Positions 42,967 to 51,983 of a stretch of DNA of 64,000 nt are shown in pieces. Position 1 is the first letter of the stretch; every line of letters starts with the position of its first letter. The notes beneath the pieces are model-generated. The model ran no database searches. It had not been told where the DNA came from and worked only from the letters and a program-made list of their open reading frames with translations. A program made the position numbers and the translations under genes. The stretch is from Candidatus Nanohaloarchaea archaeon (GTDB lineage Archaea > Nanohalarchaeota > Nanosalinia > Nanosalinales > Nanosalinaceae), in contig JACOQA010000002.1 in assembly GCA_014297435.1 (NCBI GenBank), positions 124,001 through 188,000 on the forward strand. The letters are read 5' to 3'.

Positions 42967-44030
42967 GAATACTTTTTATGGAAAGATGGACCTCTGATCC
43001 TAGAGGAGGAACAGAGTCAATAAAAACCCTTTTTGAGGAAGTAAGCAAAGAACACGAAACGAAGTTCATATGGAGAGGCAACAGAAAAACCGAGGAGGGC
43101 GAGGAAGCCGCCAAGCTTTATTCGAACTCTATCAGCCCTTACGTACCTTTGGAAGTTGAGAAATTATTGCTTTTCCTTGAACCTCAACTTACCGGTCTCT
43201 ACGAAAGAATCGACGAATTTGATCCCGATCTGATAGTTACGCAGTCAGAGTCCTCATATATTGCAGTTAAGTACGCTCAGGAAAACGACTGCCGATCATG
43301 CGTGTTCTTGAGAGCATGGGAGCTTCTCTACGCTTCCGAAAAAACTCACGGAGGAAATATGATCGTCTCCAAAATTGCGAACTCGGCTATAAGGCCTTTA
43401 AACAAAAGGCTGGCCGACTATTGCCTCGAGAATGCCGATATTCTTGTAGCTAATAGCAAATATACTGCCGGAGTGTATGAGGATTACATAGAGAGAGATC
43501 CCGAAGTAGTCTATCCCTTTGTTGATCTTGAGAAGTATAGAACGGAGCCTGGCGAAAAGATTCTCCATGTAAATCCCTCGAAGGATAAAGGAATTGATCT
43601 GACTCTTGATGTTGCCGAGGGAATGCCGGAAGAACATTTTATTATCGCTGGAAACCCTAGCAGCGAAATAGCTGAAAGAATAGAGGGTCTTGAAAACGTT
43701 GAATGTCTTGGATATGTAGAGGATATGAAAGAGGCATATTCTCAGACCAAGATTGCATTAGTTCCATCAAAATGGGATGAACCCTTTGGGAGAATACCTA
43801 TTGAAGCAGGAGCTTCCGGTATACCTACGGTAGCCAGCGATCGAGGAGGTTTGCAAGAGTCAGTCGGAGAAAAAGCGCTCCTAGCTCTTAATCAAAAACC
43901 GGAAAGTTACATCGAAAAGATTCGACAAGTAGATGAGAGCTATGAAGAATATTCCGGGAAAGCCAAGAAAAATGCTGAGGAGAAGAAGATAGACCATCAG
44001 ATTAATAGATTTTTGAATTTAATTAGTTGA
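42963..44030 (+). CDS. Glycosyltransferase, GT4 family
   Basis: The 355-residue protein opens RILFMERWTSDPRGGTESIKTLFEEV and carries DIEIL-type linker ILVANSKYTAGVYEDY, DLEKYRTEPGEKILHVNPSKDKGIDL and the donor site VPSKWDEPFGRIPIEAGASGIPTVASDRGGLQESVG. It is the last of six overlapping transferase genes and overlaps the previous one by 4 nt. After it, the strand switches to the FkbM gene, so the operon probably ends here. Confidence 0.92.
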   Translation: MRILFMERWTSDPRGGTESIKTLFEEVSKEHETKFIWRGNRKTEEGEEAAKLYSNSISPYVPLEVEKLLLFLEPQLTGLYERIDEFDPDLIVTQSESSYIAVKYAQENDCRSCVFLRAWELLYASEKTHGGNMIVSKIANSAIRPLNKRLADYCLENADILVANSKYTAGVYEDYIERDPEVVYPFVDLEKYRTEPGEKILHVNPSKDKGIDLTLDVAEGMPEEHFIIAGNPSSEIAERIEGLENVECLGYVEDMKEAYSQTKIALVPSKWDEPFGRIPIEAGASGIPTVASDRGGLQESVGEKALLALNQKPESYIEKIRQVDESYEEYSGKAKKNAEEKKIDHQINRFLNLIS

Positions 44031-44151
44031 TTCTCATTTTTTAATGAAGTAGAGCAGGCAGAAGAGCTGAGAAAGAAAAAGCAGTTAGAGAGAAATAGGG
44101 GCTTAAAAGCTATTATTCAAGGGCTAAATAGTGTTTCTGAAGGTCGAGGAG

Positions 44152-44922
44152 TTATCTTTTAACCTTTATGTGGTTCTCGCTCTCTCGACTTCCTACATCA
44201 TATAGCTTGAATTCTTTATCTTTCAAGAATTTCTTTAGTTCTGCTTCTGAACCGCCGAACTTCTTGATTCTGTCTCCATGAAGTTCGATGAATAGAGTGT
44301 TTGCGGTTTCTAAGGTTTTTTCTAAACCCTTTAGAACTTCCAGTTCTGCACCTTCTACATCTATCTTGATTACGTCGGGTTGTTCAATTTCATGTTCGCT
44401 GATGAAGTCGTCTCCTTTCCAGGTCTCTGTACTCATATCTCCTTGATTAGATATACTTGCCTCACCTTCTCCTGCTTCTCCTGATTCTTCTTTTAGCATC
44501 ATCTCTGAATTTTGATTCATCAGTGCGACTTCGAAGACTTTACCGTTAATGCTGTTGAGTTCAAAGTTTCTTCTCAGATGCTCTGCGTTTTTCGGGAAGG
44601 GCTCGAAGCCGTAGACTTTGGCTCCTGTTTTACCTGCAAAGCAAGCATGTGTTCCAATATTGGCGCCTATATCATAGAACGTATCAGATTCATCAAGTTC
44701 TTCTATTATGGATTTAATGACAGGTTTTTCGTCTTTGAAGTTCTTTACCCGGTTGTATTCGGTTGGAGAAGTAATGGTGAAGTTACAGGAGATTTCATTT
44801 ATCTCTGTTGTTTTTCTGCCTTTCCGGAGCGTAAACTCTTGCTTCAGAAAAGAAGCTACATATCGTATCTTCCCAGGATTCTTAACAAGTTTCAGTACTT
44901 TTTTAGAATATCTTTTTATCAT
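44152..44922 (-). CDS. FkbM-family methyltransferase
   Basis: The 256-residue protein has an N-terminal basic helix, then DTFYDIGANIGTHACFAGKTGAKVYGFEPFPKNAEHLRRNFELN (SAM-binding motif I and the FkbM EPxPxNxxxL block) and PDVIKIDVEGAELEVLKGLEKTL, the family signature DVEGxExxVLxG. FkbM enzymes methylate hydroxyls, here probably of a glycan, given the surrounding transferases. The ATG at 44922 matches the natural beginning better than the one at 45006. The gene and its neighbourhood (44.1-45.8 kb) are AT-richer than flanking DNA. Confidence 0.9.
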   Translation of the reverse strand: MIKRYSKKVLKLVKNPGKIRYVASFLKQEFTLRKGRKTTEINEISCNFTITSPTEYNRVKNFKDEKPVIKSIIEELDESDTFYDIGANIGTHACFAGKTGAKVYGFEPFPKNAEHLRRNFELNSINGKVFEVALMNQNSEMMLKEESGEAGEGEASISNQGDMSTETWKGDDFISEHEIEQPDVIKIDVEGAELEVLKGLEKTLETANTLFIELHGDRIKKFGGSEAELKKFLKDKEFKLYDVGSRESENHIKVKR

Positions 44923-45099
44923 TGGATGATCTCTGATACAATATGTCGCTTTATTCTTTTTACAAGAAATGGGTCCTTCCGAAAATCGAGACTCGCCGTG
45001 GATCAAATTTCATCTGTCGACATCTAAAGAAGTTGTCTCTAGGCAGTCTGGAGTCTGTTCCAGTATCAGAGAGAGAGAGAAGGGATAGGAGACAAAGAA

Positions 45100-45774
45100 T
45101 GGGATAATCTGATAATATTGGATGCGTGTCGGCACGATCTTTTCGAGGAGGTTGTAGGGGAATCCGATTACCGTTATTCTCTAGGCTCCAATTCTTCTGA
45201 ATTTGTAGAAAAGAATTTTTCTGAAGGAGATTGGTCTGATACTGTTTATGTGACAGCTAATCCACATTTTCACAAGACTCATTTTGAAAGTTTAACAGGA
45301 AAGAAGGCCGAGGAAGTATTCCATGAAGTTTTTCATACCTATGAGACAGACTGGAATAAAGACGAAAGAACTATTATGCCTGAAGATGTAGCTCGCGATG
45401 CTGAAACTGCAGCAAACCTATTTCCTGATAAGAAACTAATTATACATTTTATGCAGCCGCATTATCCCTTTCTCAATTCCGATTTAGAGGAAAGCGGTAT
45501 CAGAATAGTTGATGGAGAGGGCGGAAAAACTATTTGGGAGAGAGCTGAAAGGGGGGAAATAGATAAGAGAGAAGTGCGGGGTGCTTATAAGAGAAATCTC
45601 GAAATCGTAATGGAGTATGTAAAAGACTTGAATTTAGAAGGGACGACTAGGGTTACTGCTGACCATGCTAACTTGTTTGGAGAAGGAGGAATATATGGTC
45701 ATCCGAAGGAGGCTCACGTTAAGCCCCTACTTAGGGTACCATGGTACGATTTAAAGGCCGCTAGGGCCAATTGA
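45100..45774 (+). pseudogene. 5'-truncated alkaline-phosphatase/sulfatase-like gene
   Basis: From the TTG at 45118 the frame encodes 218 residues that align with the paralogues at 47841, 48644 and 50921, including FSEGDWSDTVYVTANPHF, YETDWN, FPDKKLIIHFMQPHYPF and TADHANLFGEGGIYGHP. Homology starts at codons for WDNLIILDACRHD (from 45100), but the first 50-60 residues seen in the paralogues are missing and no start codon lies in frame upstream before the stop at 45040. It looks like a gene that lost its 5' end, perhaps by recombination next to the divergent FkbM gene. A functional short product from TTG cannot be excluded. Confidence 0.6.
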
Positions 45775-47056
45775 TGCCTTTTGTGATTCCATCATCTAGT
45801 TTATGTCTAATTTTCCTTCCTTCTATTATCAAAGCTTCATCCATACTCTTTAGGTCCTTTCTGCTTATCTGATTGAATTCTGCCCAGTCTGTCACTATAA
45901 GTGCTGCGTTCGAGTTCTCTATCGCTTTCTGGTAGCTTTCCGTGTACTCGATGTCGGGATGTCTTTCTTTCATGTTCTGGATTGCTTCTGGGTCATAGGC
46001 TTTAACATCAGCTCCTTTCTGTTTTAGTTCGGAGATTATATCGATTGCCGGACTCTGTCTTATATCGTCTGTTCCCGGTTTGAAAGCAAGTCCGAGAATC
46101 GCAACTGTCTTATTTTCAAGGCTGGGATAGTGTTCCTCTAGTAAATCTACGAGCCTGGTTTTCTGTTTCTCATTAACCTCTATAGTGCTCTCCGTTATCT
46201 TTGGGTCAACATTGTTTTTCTCCATGAAGTTGATTAGAGCTCTAACGTCTTTCGGGAAGCAAGATCCGCCGAAACCAGCTCCGGAGTCAAGAAAGCTCCT
46301 CTCTATCCGAGAGTCCATTCCGATTCCGTCTGCAACCTCGTAGACATCAATTCCAAGCTCTTTGCACATGTTTCCGATCTCGTTTATGAAAGATATTTTT
46401 GTTGCGAGTAAAGAGTTCGAGGCATACTTGATAAGCTCTGCAGCCTTTAGAGATGTCCTCATAATTGGAGCTTCGAACCCTTCGTAGACCTTCTCTAAGG
46501 TTTCTCCAGACTTTTCATCTAGCTCGCCAATAACTATTCTATCGGGTTCAAGAAAGTCGTTCAAAGCTGTTCCCTCTCTGAGGAACTCAGGGTTCATACA
46601 GACTCCGAAGTCCTTGCCCACTTTCTTTCCTGAAACTTCTTCGAGTATGGGTATTATCTCTTCCTCGGTGGTTGTCGGTACAACGGTGCTTTTCACGACA
46701 AAGACGTGGTAGCTGTCTTTGTTCTTAATTCCGTGAGCTGCGTCTTTGGTCGCTTGTTTGATGTAGTCGAGATTGATGTCCCCATCATCTTTCATGGGGG
46801 TACCAACAGCTAAAAATGTTATATCAGAGTCTCTTATTGCTTCTTCTGTATTGGTTGTTGCCCTGAGTTTATCTTCCGAAACCATCTTTTCTAGAAGTTC
46901 GGGCAGATCTTCCTCGTAGATCGGACATTCTCCGCTATTAATCTTATCGACTTTCTCTTGGTCGATGTCGATACAGGTCACATCGTGTCCTTTTGAGGCC
47001 AGCCCTGTTCCCGCGGGCAGACCTACGTAGCCGGTTCCGACGATACTTATATCCAT
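45761..47056 (-). CDS. UDP-glucose/UDP-sugar 6-dehydrogenase
   Basis: The 431-residue protein has the UDP-glucose/GDP-mannose dehydrogenase order: Rossmann motif ISIVGTGYVGLPAGTGLASKGHDV, TFLAVGTPM, FVVKSTVVP, NPEFLREG, the central helix ELIKYASNSLLATKISFINE, the catalytic cysteine in SGAGFGGSCFPKDV, and the C-terminal FKPGTDDIRQSPAI. It oxidises the C6 hydroxyl to a carboxylate using NAD in two steps; the product, such as UDP-glucuronate, feeds N-glycan synthesis in halophilic archaea. The ATG at 47056 is favoured over 47065. Its 3' end overlaps the truncated gene by 14 nt. Confidence 0.95.
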   Translation of the reverse strand: MDISIVGTGYVGLPAGTGLASKGHDVTCIDIDQEKVDKINSGECPIYEEDLPELLEKMVSEDKLRATTNTEEAIRDSDITFLAVGTPMKDDGDINLDYIKQATKDAAHGIKNKDSYHVFVVKSTVVPTTTEEEIIPILEEVSGKKVGKDFGVCMNPEFLREGTALNDFLEPDRIVIGELDEKSGETLEKVYEGFEAPIMRTSLKAAELIKYASNSLLATKISFINEIGNMCKELGIDVYEVADGIGMDSRIERSFLDSGAGFGGSCFPKDVRALINFMEKNNVDPKITESTIEVNEKQKTRLVDLLEEHYPSLENKTVAILGLAFKPGTDDIRQSPAIDIISELKQKGADVKAYDPEAIQNMKERHPDIEYTESYQKAIENSNAALIVTDWAEFNQISRKDLKSMDEALIIEGRKIRHKLDDGITKGINWP

Positions 47057-47109
47057 AAACATCAAATTTGAGAACAGCCATTTAAGCCTCTCGACCGAAA
47101 GTATTCTTA

Positions 47110-47835
47110 ATGAAAGGACTCATACCTGCGGCAGGTAAAGGTACACGGATGAAGCCTTTCACAAAGGCTTACCCTAAAGAGCTTCTGCCTGTTGGTGAAA
47201 AAGCCGTTATTGAACATGCAATAGAAGACCTCAAAAACGCAGGTATAGAGGAAATAGTAATTGTAGTAGGATGGAAGCAACACGCAATCCTTGACTACCT
47301 AGGTTCGGGTAAAGAAATAGGAGTTCAGTTAACTTATGTTGTTCAAGACGATAGAAATGGTCTTGCTGGTGCGGTCAAAGCGGGAGAGCATGTTATCGGT
47401 GATGAAGAATTTGCAGTTATTCTTGGAGACAATTATGTCGACAACAAGAAGTCCATGAAGGATATAGTCAATTTTCATGAAGAAAAAAACATGGATGCCA
47501 CTATAGGAACTTTCAAGCCCGACGATATAACCTCTTATGGGGTTATAGATCCTGGAGAGAACAATATTGTTAAGAGGATGGTTGAGAAACCTTCTAAAGG
47601 GGAGGCGCCTTCAAACATCGCGATCTCCGGAATGTATGTCTTCAAACCCGAAATCTTCAATACCATAGAAAAAATAGGGAGGGGCAAGGGCGACGAATAC
47701 CAGTTAACTGATGCGATTGACAAAATGAGGCAAAACGGTTCAAAAGTTGGCTACAGGAATATAAAGGGATCAAGGATTGATGTGGGGACGCCTGAAAGAC
47801 TGAGAGAGGCAAACAGAGAGTTTGATTTGAGGTAA
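47110..47835 (+). CDS. Sugar-1-phosphate nucleotidyltransferase
   Basis: The 241-residue protein carries GLIPAAGKGTRMKPFTKAYPKELLPVGEKAVIEHAI, the G-rich NTP-binding loop plus catalytic lysine, then NGLAGAVKAGEHVIG, VILGDNYV with the metal-binding Asp, VEKPSKG and ISGMYVF. It is the short RmlA/RfbA-like type that makes dTDP- or UDP-activated hexoses from sugar-1-phosphate. Divergent from the dehydrogenase gene, it probably supplies that enzyme's UDP-glucose (AglF-like role). It is intact, unlike the fusion at 59018. Confidence 0.93.
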   Translation: MKGLIPAAGKGTRMKPFTKAYPKELLPVGEKAVIEHAIEDLKNAGIEEIVIVVGWKQHAILDYLGSGKEIGVQLTYVVQDDRNGLAGAVKAGEHVIGDEEFAVILGDNYVDNKKSMKDIVNFHEEKNMDATIGTFKPDDITSYGVIDPGENNIVKRMVEKPSKGEAPSNIAISGMYVFKPEIFNTIEKIGRGKGDEYQLTDAIDKMRQNGSKVGYRNIKGSRIDVGTPERLREANREFDLR

Positions 47836-47840
47836 TCGAT

Positions 47841-48647
47841 ATGAGCGCGGCTTTCGAGATATACAAGTACTATAGATATAAGTTCTATTCAAAGTACAGT
47901 CATCTAAAGGGCGCCACTTTCCTCCACCGTCAACTCAAAACTCTAGCTCAGAAAGGAATCGAGAAGTTTGATGGCAAAAGCGAATCCATTTTCGAAAAGA
48001 ATGACTGGGATAATTTGATTATTCTTGATGCTTGTCGATACGATCTATACAGGGAGGTAAACGGAGAAGTGGAAAAACGCATAACTCTTGGAAGCGACTC
48101 CCGTCAGTTTATAGAGGAAACATTCTCGGAGGGTGATTTCTCTGATGTGGTTTATGTCACCGCGAACCCGCATTTCTCCGCCTCAAACTTCAGAGAAAAC
48201 ATCGGAAGAGATGTCGAGGAAACATTCCACGAGGTATACCATACGTACGAGACGGACTGGAGTGAGGAAAACGGAACGGTGATGCCAGAGGCAGTGGTCA
48301 GGGATGCCAAGAACGCCAAAAAGCTTTTCCCGGATAAGAAACTGATAATTCACTTTATGCAGCCTCATCATCCGTTTGTTAACTTCGATATCGGAGATGA
48401 TACGGTTGAAAGCAATCCGTGGAGTCTTGCGGAGAGAGGGAAGCTTTCTGAGGAAAAGGTCTGGAAAATGTACCGAGACAATCTCGAGTTCGTGATGCCT
48501 TTCGCCGAACAGCTCTCGGAAGAACTTGGTGGAACTACCGTAATAACAGCAGATCACGGAAACCTGTGTGGTGAAAACGGGCTCTACCACCATCCTTACG
48601 GATCCGATGCTAAAGGCTTGAGGGAAGTTCCGTGGGATAAGAGGTGA
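47841..48647 (+). CDS. Alkaline-phosphatase-superfamily (sulfatase-like) protein, paralogue A
   Basis: The 268-residue protein has YKFYSKYSHLKGATFLHR at the N-terminus, then WDNLIILDACRYDLYREV with a metal-ligand Asp, TLGSDSRQFIEETFSEGD where a GSxS serine may be the nucleophile, HFMQPHHPF, and VITADHGNLCGENGLYHHP with the paired Asp-His ligands. The family is known in haloarchaeal polysaccharide clusters, without a settled function. It may transfer or remove phosphate or sulfate groups on glycans. It is smaller than standard sulfatases, and no signal peptide is present, so a cytosolic role is inferred. It starts 5 nt after the nucleotidyltransferase gene. Confidence 0.8.
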   Translation: MSAAFEIYKYYRYKFYSKYSHLKGATFLHRQLKTLAQKGIEKFDGKSESIFEKNDWDNLIILDACRYDLYREVNGEVEKRITLGSDSRQFIEETFSEGDFSDVVYVTANPHFSASNFRENIGRDVEETFHEVYHTYETDWSEENGTVMPEAVVRDAKNAKKLFPDKKLIIHFMQPHHPFVNFDIGDDTVESNPWSLAERGKLSEEKVWKMYRDNLEFVMPFAEQLSEELGGTTVITADHGNLCGENGLYHHPYGSDAKGLREVPWDKR

Positions 48648-49480
48648 AAAGATTGATTTGGACTAAATTGCATCGGATTTATTCTCATTATATTTTTCCC
48701 AAGGTAAAACACATCAGAGGAACCCATAGACTGATGACCGCAATTCTAAGTAGAGCCTGTGATACTTTGCCTAAAGCGGATGAAGAAGCAATTAAGATCG
48801 AGGAAATAAATTATGATAATTTGATAATTCTTGATGCTTGTCGATACGATCTTTATCAACAAGTAACTGGTAAAAAAGATTATAGAATCTCTACGGGAAG
48901 TAGCTCAAGAAACGTTGTTAAGAGGAATTTTTCAGAAGGCGACTGGTCCGATACCGTGATGATAACAGCAAATCCACACTTTAGTGATCGGCTCTTTGAA
49001 GAAATTACAGGAAGAGAATCGGATCAGGTATTTCACACGGTATTCAAATTATTCAACACGGAATGGAGTGAGGAGGAAGGAACTGTTCTTCCTAGGGATA
49101 TGGTAGATACTGCCCTAACTGCAGAAAAATTGTTCCCTGGTAAGAAAAAGATAATATGGTTTATGCAACCTCACTGCCCATTTATTCCTCTAGAATCTGA
49201 GGAATTAGATAATATTGAGGGTTTAGATTCGGAGGAAAATATCTGGGATAAGGCTGAGCGAGGGAAAATCGGAGATGAAATGCTTTGGACAGCTTACCTA
49301 AATAATCTGAAGTACGTGATGAAGGAGGTAGACGAACTAATAGATAAATTGGAAGGCAGAAGCGTAATCACTTCTGATCACGGCAACCTTGTAGGGGAAA
49401 GTGGTCTTTATGGACATCCTTTAGGTCAGGAAACAAAGGTTCTTAGAAAAGTACCTTTTGATGTCAGAGATCAGAATTAA
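48644..49480 (+). CDS. Alkaline-phosphatase-superfamily (sulfatase-like) protein, paralogue B
   Basis: The 278-residue protein follows paralogue A with a GTG overlapping its stop. It repeats the family signature: YSHYIFPKVKHIRGTHRLM, NLIILDACRYDLYQQV, STGSSSRNVVKRNFSEGDWSDTVMITANPHFS, FPGKKKIIWFMQPHCPF and VITSDHGNLVGESGLYGHP. Codon use is markedly more AT-rich than paralogue A, suggesting a different origin, yet a 38-bp stretch around the DACRYD codons is almost identical to A. Catalytic residues look intact. Confidence 0.8.
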   Translation: MKRLIWTKLHRIYSHYIFPKVKHIRGTHRLMTAILSRACDTLPKADEEAIKIEEINYDNLIILDACRYDLYQQVTGKKDYRISTGSSSRNVVKRNFSEGDWSDTVMITANPHFSDRLFEEITGRESDQVFHTVFKLFNTEWSEEEGTVLPRDMVDTALTAEKLFPGKKKIIWFMQPHCPFIPLESEELDNIEGLDSEENIWDKAERGKIGDEMLWTAYLNNLKYVMKEVDELIDKLEGRSVITSDHGNLVGESGLYGHPLGQETKVLRKVPFDVRDQN

Positions 49481-49505
49481 AACCATCTGAGGTGATTGGA
49501 TTACT

Positions 49506-50924
49506 ATGACAACCTATATTATAGGAATGGATGGGATGGATAAGCAAATTGTAGAAGAGAATATAGAGGAGTTTCCTAATCTGTCCGAATTAACTATAAC
49601 GGGTCTTGAATCGGTAACGCCGCCGATCACAGTCCCTGCATGGGCATGCTCGTTTTCAGGTTTGAATCCGGATAAGCTTGAGACTTTCGACTTCCAGATG
49701 GTTGACGTCAAGACCTATGAGTTCAGCCCGGCGAACCACGAGTTCTTGCAGAAGAAAGGCTTCTGGAACTACTGGAACGACTCCTCAACCATCTTCTCGA
49801 TACCAGGAACCGAGACACCGAAACTTGATGGTTATTCGCTTGGAGGGTTCTTCGACCTCGAGAACCTGGAAACGCATCCTGAAAGCCTGAGAGACGAAAT
49901 CGAAGAGGAGATCGGTGAGATAGAGATCACAAACATGTTCGACCTCAACAGTGAGAAAGAGAGAAGAGAGGCAGCCTATCACAACTTCGAGGTAAGGAAG
50001 AAAATATTCGATCTGTTATTAGAGAAAAACTCTGATGTTTACTTCCCGGTATTCAGACTTCCGGACACCATGATGCACCACACCGATAGTGAGAAGCACA
50101 TGGTCGAATCCTACAGAGAGGTAGATTCATTCGTAGGTGAGCTCAGAGACAAGATGAGCGAAGACGATAACCTGCTAATAGTGTCGGATCACGGCGCTGT
50201 AAAAGCTAAGAGAAGGTTCTTCATCAACACATGGCTCAAGCAAAATGGTTTTGCAAAGCAGAAGGAGGGAGAGGAGAATTCCTTCCTAGATGATTTGGCG
50301 ATGAAGCTGGGCGATATAGGTCAGAGACTTGGATTCAGAGATCTACTCGTAAAGCTAAATAATTTGGCGCAGGAGAAAGCCGGCAAGAACTTCGCACCTA
50401 GAAAGACCAAAGCTCTTGACTCGATGGCCTGGCAGGAGACGGAAGCGTTCTCTTACATGACAGGGGTCTGCGCATACGCAGGAATCTGGATAAACGATGA
50501 ACGTTTCTCGAAGGGAGTAGTTGAAAATACTCAGGAAAAGAAGCAGGAGATCGCATCAGAGCTGGAGAAAAGGAAGGAGGTAAACAAGGTTCGCTTTAGG
50601 GAAGAGGTATACGAGGAAGATATAGAGAAGTTCCCTGACCTTATAGTAGAGTTCTATGAAGACACGAAAGCAGCGTTGGGCTTTCATCCTGAGGTTACAG
50701 CAAGCGTCTCCAGCTATATGCACAGAAAAGAAGGCGTTTTAATGGCGGAAGGATCTAATATAGTCGATTCAGATGAGGAAGCTGAGCTTATCGATTTGGC
50801 GCCGACCTTGCTTCACCTACACGATTACCCTGTTCCGAATCACATGGACGGAGAAGTTCTAGAAATGGTCAAGAAGGGAGATGTGGAGAAAGAGGTGTCG
50901 GAGGTGGCAGGTCTCGATATATGA
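49506..50924 (+). CDS. Type I phosphodiesterase/alkaline phosphatase-superfamily protein
   Basis: The 472-residue protein begins YIIGMDGMDKQIVEENIEEFPNL, then PPITVPAWACSFSGLNPDKL, where Thr in ITVPAWA is the expected nucleophile. Later parts are FRLPDTMMHHTDSEKHM, LLIVSDHGAVKAKRRFFINTWL and, near the end, LGFHPEV. This matches the type I phosphodiesterase/nucleotide pyrophosphatase family found in archaeal glycan clusters. It may act on phosphodiester or sulfate groups of the glycan, or transfer phospho-groups. It overlaps the next gene by 4 nt. Function in detail is unknown. Confidence 0.82.
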   Translation: MTTYIIGMDGMDKQIVEENIEEFPNLSELTITGLESVTPPITVPAWACSFSGLNPDKLETFDFQMVDVKTYEFSPANHEFLQKKGFWNYWNDSSTIFSIPGTETPKLDGYSLGGFFDLENLETHPESLRDEIEEEIGEIEITNMFDLNSEKERREAAYHNFEVRKKIFDLLLEKNSDVYFPVFRLPDTMMHHTDSEKHMVESYREVDSFVGELRDKMSEDDNLLIVSDHGAVKAKRRFFINTWLKQNGFAKQKEGEENSFLDDLAMKLGDIGQRLGFRDLLVKLNNLAQEKAGKNFAPRKTKALDSMAWQETEAFSYMTGVCAYAGIWINDERFSKGVVENTQEKKQEIASELEKRKEVNKVRFREEVYEEDIEKFPDLIVEFYEDTKAALGFHPEVTASVSSYMHRKEGVLMAEGSNIVDSDEEAELIDLAPTLLHLHDYPVPNHMDGEVLEMVKKGDVEKEVSEVAGLDI

Positions 50925-51703
50925 TTGCCAAGATCTACAAGTTCTATCACTCGGAGTTCTATGAAAGGTTCAACCATCTAAAGGGAGCGCATTTCCTGAA
51001 CCGGAAGCTTAGCAGTCTGATAGACTTGGAGCTCGAAACAGTAGATGAAGAACCGACTCATATACGTGAGAGGGAGTGGAAGAACCTGATAATACTCGAT
51101 GCACTAAGGTATGATATTTACTCGGAGAAGTTCTCGGAATCTGACAGCATCACAAGCGTAGGGAGCCATTCTCGTGAGTTTATTAAGAACACCTTCTCCG
51201 AAGGAGACTGGTCCGACACTGTGCTCGTGACGGCGAACCCTCATCACTCCCCTGAATGGTTCGAGAACGCTACTGACAGAAAAATCGAAGATACCTTCCA
51301 TGCGATCTACAGGACTTATGAAACGGACTGGTCAAATGAAGGATCAGTCGGAGCTGATAACCTCGTGAGAGATGTGAAGAGCGCTAGGAAACTTTTTCCG
51401 GATAAGAAGATTATTGTTCACTTCATGCAACCTCACGCACCATTAGTCGGTTCCGATAAAGATACAGGTCATATAAGGTCTATGGGTGAGGGATCGAGAG
51501 AAGAGGCCGTTAAAGCTTACAGAGAAAACCTCGACTATGTTTTGGAGTATGTGAACGAACTAATGGAGTTCTTCGATGGTAGAACAGTAGTAACAGGAGA
51601 TCACGGTGAGTTGCTTGGAGAATGCGATTTTTACTTTAGACATTTCTACGGTCTAAACGCGAAACCTGTAAAGCAAGTACCTTGGCATTTAATTAACGAA
51701 TAA
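50921..51703 (+). CDS. Alkaline-phosphatase-superfamily (sulfatase-like) protein, paralogue C
   Basis: The 260-residue protein is the most GC-balanced of the paralogues: YKFYHSEFYERFNHLKGAHFLNR, NLIILDALRYDIYSEKF, SVGSHSREFIKNTFSEGDWSDTVLVTANPHHS, FPDKKIIVHFMQPHAPL and VVTGDHGELLGECDFYFRHF. The usual LDACRYD is LDALRYD here, showing that this Cys is not essential, whereas the two Asp and the GSxS serine are kept. It is translationally coupled to the phosphodiesterase upstream by a 4-nt overlap. Confidence 0.8.
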   Translation: MIAKIYKFYHSEFYERFNHLKGAHFLNRKLSSLIDLELETVDEEPTHIREREWKNLIILDALRYDIYSEKFSESDSITSVGSHSREFIKNTFSEGDWSDTVLVTANPHHSPEWFENATDRKIEDTFHAIYRTYETDWSNEGSVGADNLVRDVKSARKLFPDKKIIVHFMQPHAPLVGSDKDTGHIRSMGEGSREEAVKAYRENLDYVLEYVNELMEFFDGRTVVTGDHGELLGECDFYFRHFYGLNAKPVKQVPWHLINE

Positions 51704-51770
51704 CTTTTGCCTTTGGACAGGAAGCACACCTTATTAAACTGCTTCAACATCAAGTCAAACGTGAGCGATT

Positions 51771-51983
51771 ATGGTAAAGATCGAAGTTGATGACGATATT
51801 TACAGCGTCTTAGAAGCCAGAGCTGCTGAAAAAGATTATGCGGAAACTGAAGAGTATATTGAATATCTTCTGAAGCAGATTGTTGATAAGATCAAAAGAG
51901 AGAAGCAGGAGGACGAAGGTTATTCAGAAGAGGAGGAAGAAAAGGTCAAAGAGAGACTAAAGGATCTGGGCTATTTGGACTGA
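51771..51983 (+). CDS. Small ribbon-helix-helix-like protein with LGYLD tail
   Basis: The 70-residue protein has a beta strand and two helices at the N-terminus (VKIEVDDDIYSVLEARAAEKDYAETEEYIEYLLKQIVDKI), consistent with a CopG-type ribbon-helix-helix, and an acidic linker ending in KERLKDLGYLD. The same tail type ends the small protein at 55153 and, as KLRELGYM, the PP-loop protein at 56146. TTATTAAAC at 51731-51739 is its likely TATA box. It converges with the flippase gene (13-nt overlap). A regulator or adaptor for the cluster is possible. Confidence 0.7.
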   Translation: MVKIEVDDDIYSVLEARAAEKDYAETEEYIEYLLKQIVDKIKREKQEDEGYSEEEEEKVKERLKDLGYLD

